Of a stretch of DNA of 64,000 nt, positions 8,658 to 18,123 are shown in pieces. The stretch comes from Streptomyces sp. H39-S7 (GTDB taxonomy: Bacteria; Actinomycetota; Actinomycetes; Streptomycetales; Streptomycetaceae). The DNA lies in assembly GCF_027158205.1 (NCBI RefSeq), contig NZ_JAPVLU010000037.1, forward strand, positions 1 to 64,000. The letters run 5' to 3'. The position numbers were made by a program, and so were the translations under genes. The notes below the pieces were generated by a model. That model made no database searches, had not been told where the DNA came from, and saw only the letters and a program-made list of their open reading frames with translations. Position 1 is the stretch's first letter, and each line of letters opens with the position of its first letter.

Positions 8658-9650
8658 TCAGGCGTCCGGCGGCTGGAAGGCCGCGAGCAGCCGTTCGGCG
8701 GCCAGTGTCGCGGTGAGGGTGCCCTCGCGGACCTGCCGTTCCACGTCGGGGGCGAGGGAGCGGACGTCGGGGTGCTCGCGCACCCGGGCGAGGAGTTGGT
8801 CACGGACCATGGACCAGGTCCAGTCGATCTGCTGGTCGCGCCGCTTCGCCTCCAGGCGGCCGTCGGTCAGCAGGACCTTCCGGTGCTGCTCCAGGCGCTC
8901 CCAGACGGCGTCGAGTCCGGTGTTCTCCCGCGCGCTGCAGGTGAGCACGGGCGGCGTCCAGCCGGCGTCCAGCGGCTGCAGCAGCCGCAGCGCGCCCGCC
9001 AACTCCCGCGCGGCCGAGGCCGCTTCGCGCTCGTGCGGGCCGTCCGCCTTGTTGACGGCGACCATGTCGGCGAGTTCCAGGACGCCCTTCTTGATGCCCT
9101 GCAACTGGTCGCCGGTGCGGGCCAGGGTGAGCAGCAGGAAGGAGTCGACCATGTTGGCCACGGCGGTCTCGGACTGGCCGACACCCACGGTCTCGACGAG
9201 CACCACGTCGTAGCCCGCCGCCTCCATGACGATGATCGACTCACGGGTGGCCCGGGTGACGCCGCCCAGCGTGCCGGAGGTGGGGGAGGGCCGCACGAAG
9301 GCCGCCGGGTCCACCGCCAGCCGCTCCATCCGGGTCTTGTCGCCCAGGATGGAGCCGCCGGTCCTGGTCGAGGACGGGTCGACGGCGAGGACCGCGACCC
9401 GGTGGCCGAGGCCGGTCAGCAGGGTGCCGAGCGCGTCGATGAACGTGGACTTGCCCACGCCGGGCACCCCGCTGATGCCGACCCGGCGTGCGGTCCCCGA
9501 GTGCGGGAGCAGCTCGGTCAGCAGCCGCTGGGCCAGCTCGCGGTGGGCGGGGCGGGTGGACTCGACGAGGGTGATCGCCCGGGCGATGTGCGGCCGCGAC
9601 CCGTCGAGGACGCCCTTGATGTAGCCGTCGATGTCGATCGTGGGTGCCAT
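8658..9650 (-). CDS. meaB: MeaB: methylmalonyl-CoA mutase-associated GTPase
   Basis: 330 aa G3E GTPase. P-loop GVPGVGKST near residue 60, switch/base region AVDPSSTRTGGSILGDKTRM, VETVGVGQSE and the NKAD specificity motif are all readable. MeaB protects methylmalonyl-CoA mutase from inactivation and gates adenosylcobalamin loading. It is last in a tight operon, four nucleotides after the large-subunit gene. Confidence 0.95.
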   Translation of the reverse strand: MAPTIDIDGYIKGVLDGSRPHIARAITLVESTRPAHRELAQRLLTELLPHSGTARRVGISGVPGVGKSTFIDALGTLLTGLGHRVAVLAVDPSSTRTGGSILGDKTRMERLAVDPAAFVRPSPTSGTLGGVTRATRESIIVMEAAGYDVVLVETVGVGQSETAVANMVDSFLLLTLARTGDQLQGIKKGVLELADMVAVNKADGPHEREAASAARELAGALRLLQPLDAGWTPPVLTCSARENTGLDAVWERLEQHRKVLLTDGRLEAKRRDQQIDWTWSMVRDQLLARVREHPDVRSLAPDVERQVREGTLTATLAAERLLAAFQPPDA

Positions 9651-9654
9651 CGGC

Positions 9655-11904
9655 TCACAACTCGTGGCCGAGAGCGGCGGCGAGGGACTTCAGCACGTCG
9701 TACGCGGCGTCCGGGATGACCGTGCCGGGCGGGAACACCGCTGCGGCGCCCGCCTCGTACAGGGTCTCGATGTCCTGCGGCGGGATGACGCCGCCGACGA
9801 CGATCGTGATGTCCTCCCGGCCCGCCCCGGCGAGCTCTTCGCGCAGCGCCGGCACCAGCGTCAGGTGGCCGGCCGCGAGCGAGGAGACCCCGACGATGTG
9901 GACGTCGGCCTCGACCGCCTGCCGGGCCACCTCGGCCGGCGTCTGGAACAGCGCGCCGACATCGACGTCGAATCCCAGGTCGGCGAAGGCGGTGGCGATC
10001 ACCTTCTGGCCGCGGTCGTGGCCGTCCTGGCCCATCTTGGCGACCAGGATGCGCGGGCGCCGGCCCTCCGCGTCGGCGAACGCGTCCGCCAGCTTGCGGG
10101 TGCGCTCCACGCCGGGTGACGTTCCTGCCTCGTCTCGGTACACACCGGTGATGGTACGGATCTGGCCGACGTGCCGCCCGTACACCTCCTCCAGGGCGTT
10201 GGAGATCTCGCCGACGGTCGCCTTGGCGCGCGCGGCGTTCACCGCGAGCGCGAGCAGGTTGCCCTCCAGGCCGCCGCCGGGCCGGTTCCCGTCCCGGGCG
10301 GCCGCGGTCAGCGCGCGCAGCGCGTCCTGGCAGGCGCCCTCGTCGCGCTCCGCGCGCAGCCGCCGCAGCTTCTCGATCTGCTGGGTGCGGACCGAGGAGT
10401 TGTCGACCTTGAGGACGTCGATCTTCTCGTCCGTGCCCACGCGGTACTTGTTGACGCCGATCAGCGCCTGCCGGCCGGAGTCGATACGGGCCTGGGTGCG
10501 GGCCGCGGCCTCCTCGACGCGCAGCTTCGGGATGCCCGCGTCGATGGCCTTCGCCATGCCGCCGGCGGCCTCGACCTCCTCGATGTGCTGCCAGGCGCGC
10601 CGGGCGAGGTCGTGGGTGAGCTTCTCGACGTACGCGCTGCCGCCCCACGGGTCGATGACCCGGCAGGTGCCCGACTCCTGCTGCAGGAACAGCTGGGTGT
10701 TGCGGGCGATGCGGGCGGAGAAGTCGGTGGGCAGCGCCAGCGCCTCGTCCAGTGCGTTGGTGTGCAGCGACTGGGTGTGGCCCTGGGTGGCGGCCATCGC
10801 CTCGACGCAGGTACGCGGCACGTTGTTGAACACGTCCTGCGCGGTCAGCGACCAGCCCGACGTCTGCGAATGGGTGCGCAGCGACAGCGACTTGGGGTTC
10901 TTGGGGTCGAAGCCCTTGACGAGTTTGGCCCACAGCAGCCTGGCCGCCCGCAACTTGGCGACCTCCATGAAGAAGTTCATGCCGATGGCCCAGAAGAACG
11001 ACAGCCGCGGTGCGAAGGCGTCCACGTCGAGACCGACCGCCAGCCCGGCGCGCAGGTACTCGACGCCGTCGGCCAGTGTGTAGGCCAGCTCCAGGTCGGC
11101 CGTGGCCCCGGCCTCCTGGATGTGGTAGCCGGAGATGGAGATGGAGTTGTAGCGCGGCATCTTCTGCGAGGTGTACGCGAAGATGTCGGAGATCACCCGC
11201 ATCGACGGCTGCGGCGGGTAGATGTAGGTGTTGCGGACCATGAACTCCTTGAGGATGTCGTTCTGGATGGTCCCCGCGAGCTTCTCCGGGGGCACCCCCT
11301 GCTCCTCGGCCGCGACGATGTAGAGGGCGAGGACCGGCAGCACCGCGCCGTTCATCGTCATCGACACGCTCATGCGGTCCAGCGGGATCCCGTCGAACAA
11401 CTGCCGCATGTCGTAGATGGAGTCGATGGCCACGCCCGCCATGCCGACATCACCCGTGACCCGGGGGTGGTCGCTGTCGTAGCCGCGGTGGGTGGGCAGG
11501 TCGAACGCGATCGACAGCCCCTTCTGGCCGGCCGCGAGGTTGCGGCGGTAGAAGGCGTTGGACTCCTCGGCGGTGGAGAAGCCGGCGTACTGCCGGATGG
11601 TCCACGGCTGGTTGACGTACATGGTCGGGTACGGCCCGCGCAGGTACGGCGCGATCCCCGGGTACGTCTCCAGGAAGTCGACACCGGCCAGGTCGTCGGA
11701 GGTGTAGAGCGGCTTGACGGCGATGCCCTCCGGGGTCTGCCAGAGCAGGTCCTCGTCGTCCTTGCCGGTGCTCTCCCGCACGGCCGTCCGCCACTGCTCC
11801 GCGGTGACGCCGTCACCGGAGGCGGCACCGGCCGGACCGTCCGGGATCAAGTCGATGTCCGCGAAGTCCGGAATCGGTCCCGGCTGCCCCGTGCTGCCCT
11901 GCAT
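9655..11904 (-). CDS. mutB: Methylmalonyl-CoA mutase large (catalytic) subunit
   Basis: 749 aa. N-terminal TIM barrel with PYLRGPYPTMYVNQPWTIRQ and FDLPTHRGYDSDHPRV, and C-terminal B12 domain carrying the base-off motif DGHDRG (in KMGQDGHDRGQKVIATAF) plus GVSSLAAGH and GGVIPP. Interconverts succinyl-CoA and (R)-methylmalonyl-CoA, linking the TCA cycle to odd-chain/branched degradation and polyketide extender units. The ATG overlaps the small-subunit stop (ATGA), so start choice is firm. Confidence 0.95.
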   Translation of the reverse strand: MQGSTGQPGPIPDFADIDLIPDGPAGAASGDGVTAEQWRTAVRESTGKDDEDLLWQTPEGIAVKPLYTSDDLAGVDFLETYPGIAPYLRGPYPTMYVNQPWTIRQYAGFSTAEESNAFYRRNLAAGQKGLSIAFDLPTHRGYDSDHPRVTGDVGMAGVAIDSIYDMRQLFDGIPLDRMSVSMTMNGAVLPVLALYIVAAEEQGVPPEKLAGTIQNDILKEFMVRNTYIYPPQPSMRVISDIFAYTSQKMPRYNSISISGYHIQEAGATADLELAYTLADGVEYLRAGLAVGLDVDAFAPRLSFFWAIGMNFFMEVAKLRAARLLWAKLVKGFDPKNPKSLSLRTHSQTSGWSLTAQDVFNNVPRTCVEAMAATQGHTQSLHTNALDEALALPTDFSARIARNTQLFLQQESGTCRVIDPWGGSAYVEKLTHDLARRAWQHIEEVEAAGGMAKAIDAGIPKLRVEEAAARTQARIDSGRQALIGVNKYRVGTDEKIDVLKVDNSSVRTQQIEKLRRLRAERDEGACQDALRALTAAARDGNRPGGGLEGNLLALAVNAARAKATVGEISNALEEVYGRHVGQIRTITGVYRDEAGTSPGVERTRKLADAFADAEGRRPRILVAKMGQDGHDRGQKVIATAFADLGFDVDVGALFQTPAEVARQAVEADVHIVGVSSLAAGHLTLVPALREELAGAGREDITIVVGGVIPPQDIETLYEAGAAAVFPPGTVIPDAAYDVLKSLAAALGHEL

Positions 11905-13808
11905 CACGCCACTCCCATGCGGTCGAGGACGGAGGCGAGGACGGCGACCGCGTCGCCGCCCGCGAAGACGAACTCGTCGACTCCGGCCCGAAGATACGTT
12001 TCTCGCTGCTCGTCGCCGGGACGTCCCGCGAGGAAGACCCGCAGCGCGCCGGCCGAGACCAGGGCGGCCGCCACGTCCGCGGCCTGCTCGGCGTACAGCT
12101 TGTCGCTGGAGCACAGGACCGCCACGGTGGCGCCGCTGCGCCGGAACGCCTCGGCCGCCGACTCCGCGTCGACCGTCACCGGGTCCTGGACGGTTTCGAT
12201 GCCGCCCGCCTGGAAGAGGTTGGCGGCGAAGCTCGCCCGGCCGGTGTGCGCCGCGGCCGGGCCCAGGGCGGCCAGGAAGGCGCGGGGGCGGGAGCCGGTG
12301 GCCGCCAGCCGGGCGTCGGAGCGGGCCCGCAGCGCCTCGAACGCGTCGTCGCGCCGGACCGTCGGCAGTCCGCCGCCCTCGCTCGTGAGGATCCCGGCCG
12401 GTTCGGGAGCGGCCTCGCGCTCCACCGACTGCTCGGCGAGGTTGGGGAACTCGCTGACGCCCGTGATCGGCTCGCGGCGGTGCGCGAGGTCCGCGGACCG
12501 CTCCTCCCAGGTGGCCGAAAGGCGCTCGGCGATCAGCCCGGAGCGCAGGGCCGCCGCCTGGCCGCCCGCGCGTTCGATCTCCTGGAACCACGACCAGGCG
12601 GCGTGCGCCAGTTCGTCCGTCAACCGCTCCACGTACCAGGAGCCGCCCGCCGGGTCGATGACCCGTGCCAGGTGCGACTCCTCCATCAGGATCGACGAGG
12701 TGTTGCGGGCGATCCGCCGCGCGAAGTCGTCCGGCAGGCCGAGCGCGTCGTCGAAGGGCAGCACGGTGACGGTGTCGGCGCCGCCCACACCGGCCGCCAC
12801 GCAGGCGACGGTGGTGCGCAGCATGTTCACCCACGGGTCGCGCCGGGTCATCATCACCGGCGAGGTCACCGCGTGCTGGCGCTGCGCCCCCGCGGCGGGG
12901 GCCGCCCCGCTCGCCTCGGCGACCCGGGCCCACAGCCGCCGCGCGGCGCGCAGCTTGGCGATGGTCAGGAACTGGTCGGCGGTGGCGGCGTAGCGGAATT
13001 CCAGCTGGGCGCAGGCCGCGTCGACGGTCAGCCCGGCGGCGGTCAGCGTCCGCAGGTAGGCGACGCCGGTGGCGAGGGAGCAGCCCAGTTCCTGCGCGGT
13101 CGAGGCGCCGGCCCCGTGATAGGGCAGTGCGTCCACGGTCAGGGCCCGCAGTCCGGGGTACTCCCGGTGGCACAGCGCGGCCAGTTCCGCGGCCTCGGCG
13201 GACCGGGTGTCCAGGGCGGAGTGCTGTCCGGTGCGGACGGCCAGGCCCAGCGGGTCCGCGCCGAGGTTGCCGAGCGCCGAGTGCGCCGGCACCCCGCGCG
13301 TCCCGTAGAGGCGCAGCAGCTCACGGGCGGCGGCGTCGAACTCGGCGCCGGCGTCCAGGACGACCGGCGCGAGGTCGAGGTAGACGCCCTCGAGGGCCGC
13401 CGGGATCCCGGACACGGGCAGGCCGGTGCCGCCGACGAGGAGCCACAGCGAAGTGACGCCGTTCTCCAGGTCGGTGAGTACGGCCTCGTTGGTGCGCTTC
13501 GGATCGGGCCGTGCGTGGCGCTGGCGAACGTCCCATCCGGCGCGCGCCGTGCCCTCGGGCCGTCCGGCGCGGGTGAACGGCGGGAAGCCGGGATAACCGG
13601 GCTCCGCGGAGCTGTCCTGCGCGGTGTACAGCGGACGGGTGGCGATCCCGTCCTGAAGCGTGGTGGACAGCGTTTCCTCGGCCGGGGTGCCCGGGAGCGC
13701 TGTGCCCGCTTTGTGGAGAACGCCTTCGACAAGGCGTTGCCACTGCTCGCGGGAAGCGTCCGGGAACTCGTCGGCCAAGGGGAGTCCGTGATCAGGCAGG
13801 ACCGTCAT
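11904..13808 (-). CDS. mutA: Methylmalonyl-CoA mutase small subunit
   Basis: 634 aa, homologous to the large subunit throughout but with a degenerate cobalamin domain: the DxHxxG position reads PAAAHTG and the His ligand context is lost, as in known structural small subunits. Forms the heterodimer with the downstream product. The 238-nt space upstream (13809-14046) should contain the operon promoter; no gene is seen there. Confidence 0.93.
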   Translation of the reverse strand: MTVLPDHGLPLADEFPDASREQWQRLVEGVLHKAGTALPGTPAEETLSTTLQDGIATRPLYTAQDSSAEPGYPGFPPFTRAGRPEGTARAGWDVRQRHARPDPKRTNEAVLTDLENGVTSLWLLVGGTGLPVSGIPAALEGVYLDLAPVVLDAGAEFDAAARELLRLYGTRGVPAHSALGNLGADPLGLAVRTGQHSALDTRSAEAAELAALCHREYPGLRALTVDALPYHGAGASTAQELGCSLATGVAYLRTLTAAGLTVDAACAQLEFRYAATADQFLTIAKLRAARRLWARVAEASGAAPAAGAQRQHAVTSPVMMTRRDPWVNMLRTTVACVAAGVGGADTVTVLPFDDALGLPDDFARRIARNTSSILMEESHLARVIDPAGGSWYVERLTDELAHAAWSWFQEIERAGGQAAALRSGLIAERLSATWEERSADLAHRREPITGVSEFPNLAEQSVEREAAPEPAGILTSEGGGLPTVRRDDAFEALRARSDARLAATGSRPRAFLAALGPAAAHTGRASFAANLFQAGGIETVQDPVTVDAESAAEAFRRSGATVAVLCSSDKLYAEQAADVAAALVSAGALRVFLAGRPGDEQRETYLRAGVDEFVFAGGDAVAVLASVLDRMGVA

Positions 13809-14046
13809 GGGGAAAGGCTAGGGCAGCCGCTAAAGGCAGGGCAGGCCCACGACTGTGACCTTGCCCTCGTTGGTCGTCCCCACCGTCCTGAACTGGGGCT
13901 TTTGGGCCTTCGCCGGAGGGATCCCGCGGACGGTCAGGGGGCCGGCCGGGTGCGTCCCAGGGGGTGAGTGGGGAACCGGAACGCGTCCGGGACGACGGGC
14001 AGCGGATCGTTCATGGGCCGAGGACGCCGTCCGGGGCGGGGCCGCG

Positions 14047-16083
14047 TCAGGCCTCTATCGGGGAGGCGGCGTCCAGTACGGAGGCGAGAGCGGTCTGCAG
14101 GTCGGCGGAGGCACCGCGCCGGAAGGCGCGCTCGTAGGCCTCGTCGCCGATGCCGGCGCGGGCGCTGCGCTCGCACTCCTCCCGGATCGGACCCAGTTCC
14201 GGCGTTCCGCGCTGGGAGTGGCCGACCGTGCGCCAGAAGGCCTGTCCGACGCCGAAGACCCCCGCGGCCCGTTCGGCCTCGCCCTGGGCCGCGATGGCGG
14301 CGGCCAGCACGTCGAGGCCCAGGGCGATGCCGAAGTTGTCGCGCAGCAGCCGTTTGCCGTCGAGCATCGTGCGGGCGTGGCAGGCCGCGGCGGTGGGGTT
14401 GCCCGCGAGGAGGGCGACTATGGAGAGCTGGTAGTCGAGGTAGGAGCGGGTCCAGCACTCGTCGAGCTCGACACACCGGTCGCGCAGCGCCTCCGCCTCG
14501 GCCCGGGCCTCGGGCAGTTTGCCGAGTCCGATGAGGGCGAAGACCCTGACCAGCCGGCAGCGGAACCGGGCGGCCGAGACGAAGGGCCGGCCGGGCTCGA
14601 CCTCCAGCGCGTGGTCGGCCGTCACCTGTGCGGCGAGCGGCTGCCCGGTCAGCACGGCGATCAGGCCGCTGATATTGGCGGCGGCGACGACCGCCTCGTT
14701 GTCGCCGTCCTCCCAGGCCGCGCGGGCGGCGTCCACGCTCAGCCGGCGGGCGTCCTCGTACTGGCCCTGGAGCGTCACGGTCAGGCCCAGCACCCAGAGC
14801 GCCCGGGTCCGTTCGCGGCCGTGCGTCCGGTATCCGGCGAGGCCCTGTTCCAGGTAGGCGCGGGTCTCGTGGAGATGGCCGGATCCGCTCCAGAAGAAGC
14901 CGATCAGTCCCGCGAGGTCCAGCGCGTACCGGGGGGCCGTGACCAGCAGGTGGTCCAGGGCGGTGCACAGGTCGGTGCGTGCCGCGTTGACCCAGCGGTA
15001 CCAGCCGGCCTGGTCGGCGCTGAGCCATCCCGCGTCGGCCTGACGTGCCAGCCGCAGGTAGTGGTAGGCGTGGCGGTCGGCCAGCGCGGATTCCTCGGAC
15101 AGCGCCCGGAGCCACCACTGGCCGTACTCCCGGATGGTGTCCAGCATGCGGTAGTGCTCGCCGTCCCGGCGGACCACCGACTGGGCCGCCAGCCGTTGCA
15201 GCACCGGGCCCACGGCCTCGGCGCTGAGCGGACCGCCCGAGCACACCGACCGGGCCGATTCGAGGTCGAAGCCACCCCGGAAGACGGTCAGCCGTGCCCA
15301 GAGCAGCCGCTCCACCGGATGACAGAGCTCATGGCTCCAGCCGATCGTGGTCCGCAGGGCCCGGTGCCGTTCCGGCCACACGGCGAGGGACCGGCTCACC
15401 AGGTCGAAGCGGGAGCCGAGACGTTCGGAGACCTCCTGGACGGTGGCCCGGCCGACCTGGGCGGCGGCGAGTTCCAGTGCCAGGGGGATGCCCTCCAGCC
15501 GGCGGCAGATCGCGTCGACGGCCGCGTCGGCGCCGGCCTCCGTGAGCCGGCCGCCGGCTCCCGCGGCGGCGGTACGTTCCTTGAACAGGGACCGCGCGTC
15601 CTGGCCGTCGATCGCCATCGGCAGGACGTCCAGCACGTGTTCGGTGTCCAGGCCGAGCGGCTGCCTGCTGGTGGCGAGGACGGTCAGTCCCGGCACGGTG
15701 GTCAGGAGATCCCCCACGAGGTTCCGGTAGCTGTCGACCAGGTGTTCGCAGGAGTCCAGCACCAGCAGCAGCTCCTTGCCGGAGAGCCACTCGCACAGCG
15801 TCTCGACCGGCATGCGGGAGGTGTGGTCGGCGAGGTCGACCGCGTCCGAGACGGTCGCCAGCAGCAGCCGTTCCCCGTCCAGGGACGACAGGTCGGTCCA
15901 CCACACCCCGTCCTGGTACCGGTCGGCGGCTCGGGCCGCCGCCCGTAACGCCAGCCGGGTCTTGCCCACGCCACCGGTACCGGTCAAGGTGACCAGCCGA
16001 TGTCCGGTCAATGCCGTATCCAGGCAGGTCAGTTCGCTGCCGCGTCCGACGAAACTGGTTGATTCCTCGGGAATGTGCCCCAT
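14047..16083 (-). CDS. STAND/NB-ARC ATPase with TPR-like C-terminus
   Basis: 678 aa. Residues 10-300: NB-ARC-type ATPase with Walker A TGTGGVGKTRLAL, Walker B LLLVLDSCEH and sensor LATSRQPLG. The rest is helical repeats of the type in AfsR/LuxR-class regulators. Unlike full-length relatives no LuxR HTH follows (ends at VLDAASPIEA) and no N-terminal SARP domain is present, so it cannot bind DNA by itself in the usual way. ATG at 16083 preferred; a GTG directly before it adds one residue. A Cys-rich microprotein gene lies 110 nt upstream on the same strand. Confidence 0.8.
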   Translation of the reverse strand: MGHIPEESTSFVGRGSELTCLDTALTGHRLVTLTGTGGVGKTRLALRAAARAADRYQDGVWWTDLSSLDGERLLLATVSDAVDLADHTSRMPVETLCEWLSGKELLLVLDSCEHLVDSYRNLVGDLLTTVPGLTVLATSRQPLGLDTEHVLDVLPMAIDGQDARSLFKERTAAAGAGGRLTEAGADAAVDAICRRLEGIPLALELAAAQVGRATVQEVSERLGSRFDLVSRSLAVWPERHRALRTTIGWSHELCHPVERLLWARLTVFRGGFDLESARSVCSGGPLSAEAVGPVLQRLAAQSVVRRDGEHYRMLDTIREYGQWWLRALSEESALADRHAYHYLRLARQADAGWLSADQAGWYRWVNAARTDLCTALDHLLVTAPRYALDLAGLIGFFWSGSGHLHETRAYLEQGLAGYRTHGRERTRALWVLGLTVTLQGQYEDARRLSVDAARAAWEDGDNEAVVAAANISGLIAVLTGQPLAAQVTADHALEVEPGRPFVSAARFRCRLVRVFALIGLGKLPEARAEAEALRDRCVELDECWTRSYLDYQLSIVALLAGNPTAAACHARTMLDGKRLLRDNFGIALGLDVLAAAIAAQGEAERAAGVFGVGQAFWRTVGHSQRGTPELGPIREECERSARAGIGDEAYERAFRRGASADLQTALASVLDAASPIEA

Positions 16084-16193
16084 CACGGGCCCAGTCTGAC
16101 ACTCAGGGGAAGCGCGGGCGGGCGGGACGGGGAATCCACCTGTCCGGAACGCGGCCTACCGCTTGCGCGGCCGGCCCATCGGGAGGAATCCGG

Positions 16194-16298
16194 TCAGGAC
16201 GAGCGCCGCCCGCGCTTCGCGCAGATGCATCGGGTGCGGTAACACCGCGGGCAGACCACGCGCACAACGGCGTTGAGCAACAGGCGGGATGAATCCAC
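16194..16298 (-). CDS. 34-aa Cys-rich microprotein (CPRC-x4-CIC)
   Basis: GTG start at 16298 with an excellent ribosome site (GGAGGTG, 5 nt spacing). Product of 34 aa with an apolar first half (SSRLLLNAVVRVV) and the segment CPRCYRTRCIC followed by a basic tail AKRGRRSS. Four cysteines in a CxxC-x4-CxC pattern suggest metal binding, or alternatively a cysteine-sensing leader peptide, since it directly precedes the STAND ATPase gene by 110 nt on the same strand. A second gene with the same signature is at 63658. Family not recognised. Confidence 0.6.
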   Translation of the reverse strand: MDSSRLLLNAVVRVVCPRCYRTRCICAKRGRRSS

Positions 16299-16345
16299 GG
16301 CACACCTCCGGGTCTCGTGGGGGACACTCGTCGCCCGTCGCGTAC

Positions 16346-16360
16346 CCCCTTCCGAAGGGG
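16346..16360. other. Short inverted repeat in the sigma factor/microprotein intergenic region
   Basis: CCCCTT-CCG-AAGGGG, a 6-bp perfect arm pair in the 261-nt divergent region between the microprotein start (16298) and the sigma factor start (16560). It could be an operator or a small leader hairpin; nothing else obvious is seen in this region. Confidence 0.35.
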
Positions 16361-16559
16361 TCACGCCCTCCCACGGTGCTTACTCGAACACCGGTGACGG
16401 CCACCGGAGCCGGCGTGTACGCCGGCCGGCGCGGGGTCGACGTCCGGGCGCGGCGATCCGCCGTCGGGGGCGGGGAGGCGCACCACGTCGGCCGGCCCGG
16501 ATGTCACACTCCGGCCGTCCGCACCGCTCTCGGGTGGCACCAGCGACAGGAGACCCGCC

Positions 16560-17501
16560 ATGTCCGACATCCCGCCCGCCGGCAGCGCCCGCGAAACGGC
16601 GGCGGACGAGGCCACGAAGGTCTTCGTCGACCACCGTGAGCTGCTGTTCTCCATCGTCTACGACATGCTCGGCAGCGTCGCCGACACCGAGGACGTCCTC
16701 CAGGAGACCTGGCTGGCGTGGACGTCCCGGGCGGGGGCGCCCGGCGCGGAGCCGATCGCCGCCCCGCGCGCGTACCTGGTGCGGATCGCGGTGAACAAGG
16801 CACTCGCCCGCCAGGCCGTGATCAGCCGGCGACGCGAGACGTACATCGGGCCGTGGCTGCCCGAGCCGCTGATCACCCCCCTGGCCGCCCCGCCCGCCCC
16901 CGGCGACGGGGCCGAGGCGGCCGAGCGCACCGAGTCGGTGTCGATGGCGCTGCTGGTCGTCCTGGAGACCCTGACCCCGCTGGAACGCGCGGTGTTCGTC
17001 CTGCACGAGCTGTTCGGCTACGCCCACACCGAGACCGCGGACATCCTCGGCCGCACCCCCGCGGCGGTCCGCCAGCTCGCCCATCGCGCCCGCGAGCACG
17101 TCCACGCCCGGCGCCCCCGCTACCGTGCCGACCCGCGGCTGCGGCAGCAGGTGACCGAGCGGTTCGCCGCCGCGGTGTCGGGGGGAGACCTGCAGACCCT
17201 GCTCGAACTGCTGGCGCCCGACGTGACGCTGTGGGCGGACGGCGGAGGCAAGGCCACCGCCGCCGGGCGGCGGCCGGTCCACGGTCGCGACAAGGTGGCC
17301 AGGGTGCTGTCGGCCGGCGCGGGCCGCACCGGCCGCGGACTGGACATCCGCTACGAGCGGATCAACGGGGGCCCTTCGGCGGTGCTGTTCCGTGCCGGAT
17401 CGCCCTTCGCGGTGCTGGTCGTCGACCTGGTCCCGAACAGCGCCCAGGTGCAGGGCATCTACTTCGTGACCAACCCCGACAAGCTCTCCCGCGTCGGCTG
17501 A
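16560..17501 (+). CDS. ECF41/SigJ-type sigma factor with SnoaL-like C-terminus
   Basis: 313 aa. Sigma-2 region (FSIVYDMLGSVADTEDVLQE), sigma-4 (LTPLERAVFVLHELFGYAHT, then ADILGRTPAAVRQLAHRARE), and a C-terminal SnoaL-like extension with the conserved DGGGK motif that in ECF41 factors modulates activity in cis and replaces an anti-sigma factor. Start ATG is preceded by AGGAGA. ECF41 genes normally sit beside a carboxymuconolactone decarboxylase/oxidoreductase/epimerase target; none is adjacent here. Confidence 0.9.
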   Translation: MSDIPPAGSARETAADEATKVFVDHRELLFSIVYDMLGSVADTEDVLQETWLAWTSRAGAPGAEPIAAPRAYLVRIAVNKALARQAVISRRRETYIGPWLPEPLITPLAAPPAPGDGAEAAERTESVSMALLVVLETLTPLERAVFVLHELFGYAHTETADILGRTPAAVRQLAHRAREHVHARRPRYRADPRLRQQVTERFAAAVSGGDLQTLLELLAPDVTLWADGGGKATAAGRRPVHGRDKVARVLSAGAGRTGRGLDIRYERINGGPSAVLFRAGSPFAVLVVDLVPNSAQVQGIYFVTNPDKLSRVG

Positions 17502-17691
17502 CCGCGCGCGGCGCGGCCGGCGCGTCTGCCCGTCCAGCGCAGAGCGGACCCGCCTTTACCACGGTCGGCATCCTCGCCGCAGCTTTTCGGTGAACGAGGT
17601 CCGGATAGCATCGATCGCACGTACGGTGGCTCACGTCGACCCTGACCCTGTCGGTGCCCTGCACGATCGTCCCGTATCCGAGGGAGCCGTC

Positions 17692-18051
17692 GTGGAAGAG
17701 TCCAGCACGCCTGTGTTCATACCGGACCAGACCCACACCCACGGGGACTGCACCGTGGTGCCGCTCCGCGGCGAGATCGACCTGTTGACCGCCCCTGACC
17801 TCACCCTTTACCTGGACACCCTGACCGCGGGCCGCCACCCCGACCTGCTCATCGATCTGCGGCAGGTCGAGTTCCTCGACGGCAGCGGCATCACGACCCT
17901 GGTGCGCGCCCGCAGCCGGGCGGTCGCCCGCCAGGGTCGGTTGCGGCTGCTCTGCGACCACCCGCCGCTGCTGCGCGTCCTCCGGCTCCCCGAACTCCGG
18001 CTGGACTTCGACGTGCTGGAACACATGCCGGCACCAGAACCGGCCACGTAG
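17692..18051 (+). CDS. STAS-domain anti-anti-sigma factor
   Basis: 119 aa. The GTG at 17692 is preceded by AGGGAG; an in-frame upstream ATG at 17590 would add 34 poorly conserved residues. STAS fold motifs: VVPLRGEIDLLTAPDLTLYL and the phospho-site region LIDLRQVEFLDGSGITTLVR, with the Ser of DGSG as candidate phosphoacceptor. Such proteins are controlled by RsbW/SpoIIAB-type kinases; none lies nearby, so the partner must be elsewhere. Confidence 0.85.
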   Translation: MEESSTPVFIPDQTHTHGDCTVVPLRGEIDLLTAPDLTLYLDTLTAGRHPDLLIDLRQVEFLDGSGITTLVRARSRAVARQGRLRLLCDHPPLLRVLRLPELRLDFDVLEHMPAPEPAT

Positions 18052-18066
18052 CCCCGGGAGGGACAC

Positions 18067-18099
18067 CCGGCCCCGCGGACTCCCGTCCGGCGGGGCCGG
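18067..18099. terminator. Bidirectional terminator
   Basis: CCGGCCCCGC-GGAC-loop-GTCC-G-GCGGGGCCGG hairpin between the convergent STAS gene and the LLM oxidoreductase gene. Confidence 0.75.
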
Positions 18100-18123
18100 T
18101 GGCCGTGGACCCGAACCGCCGGT

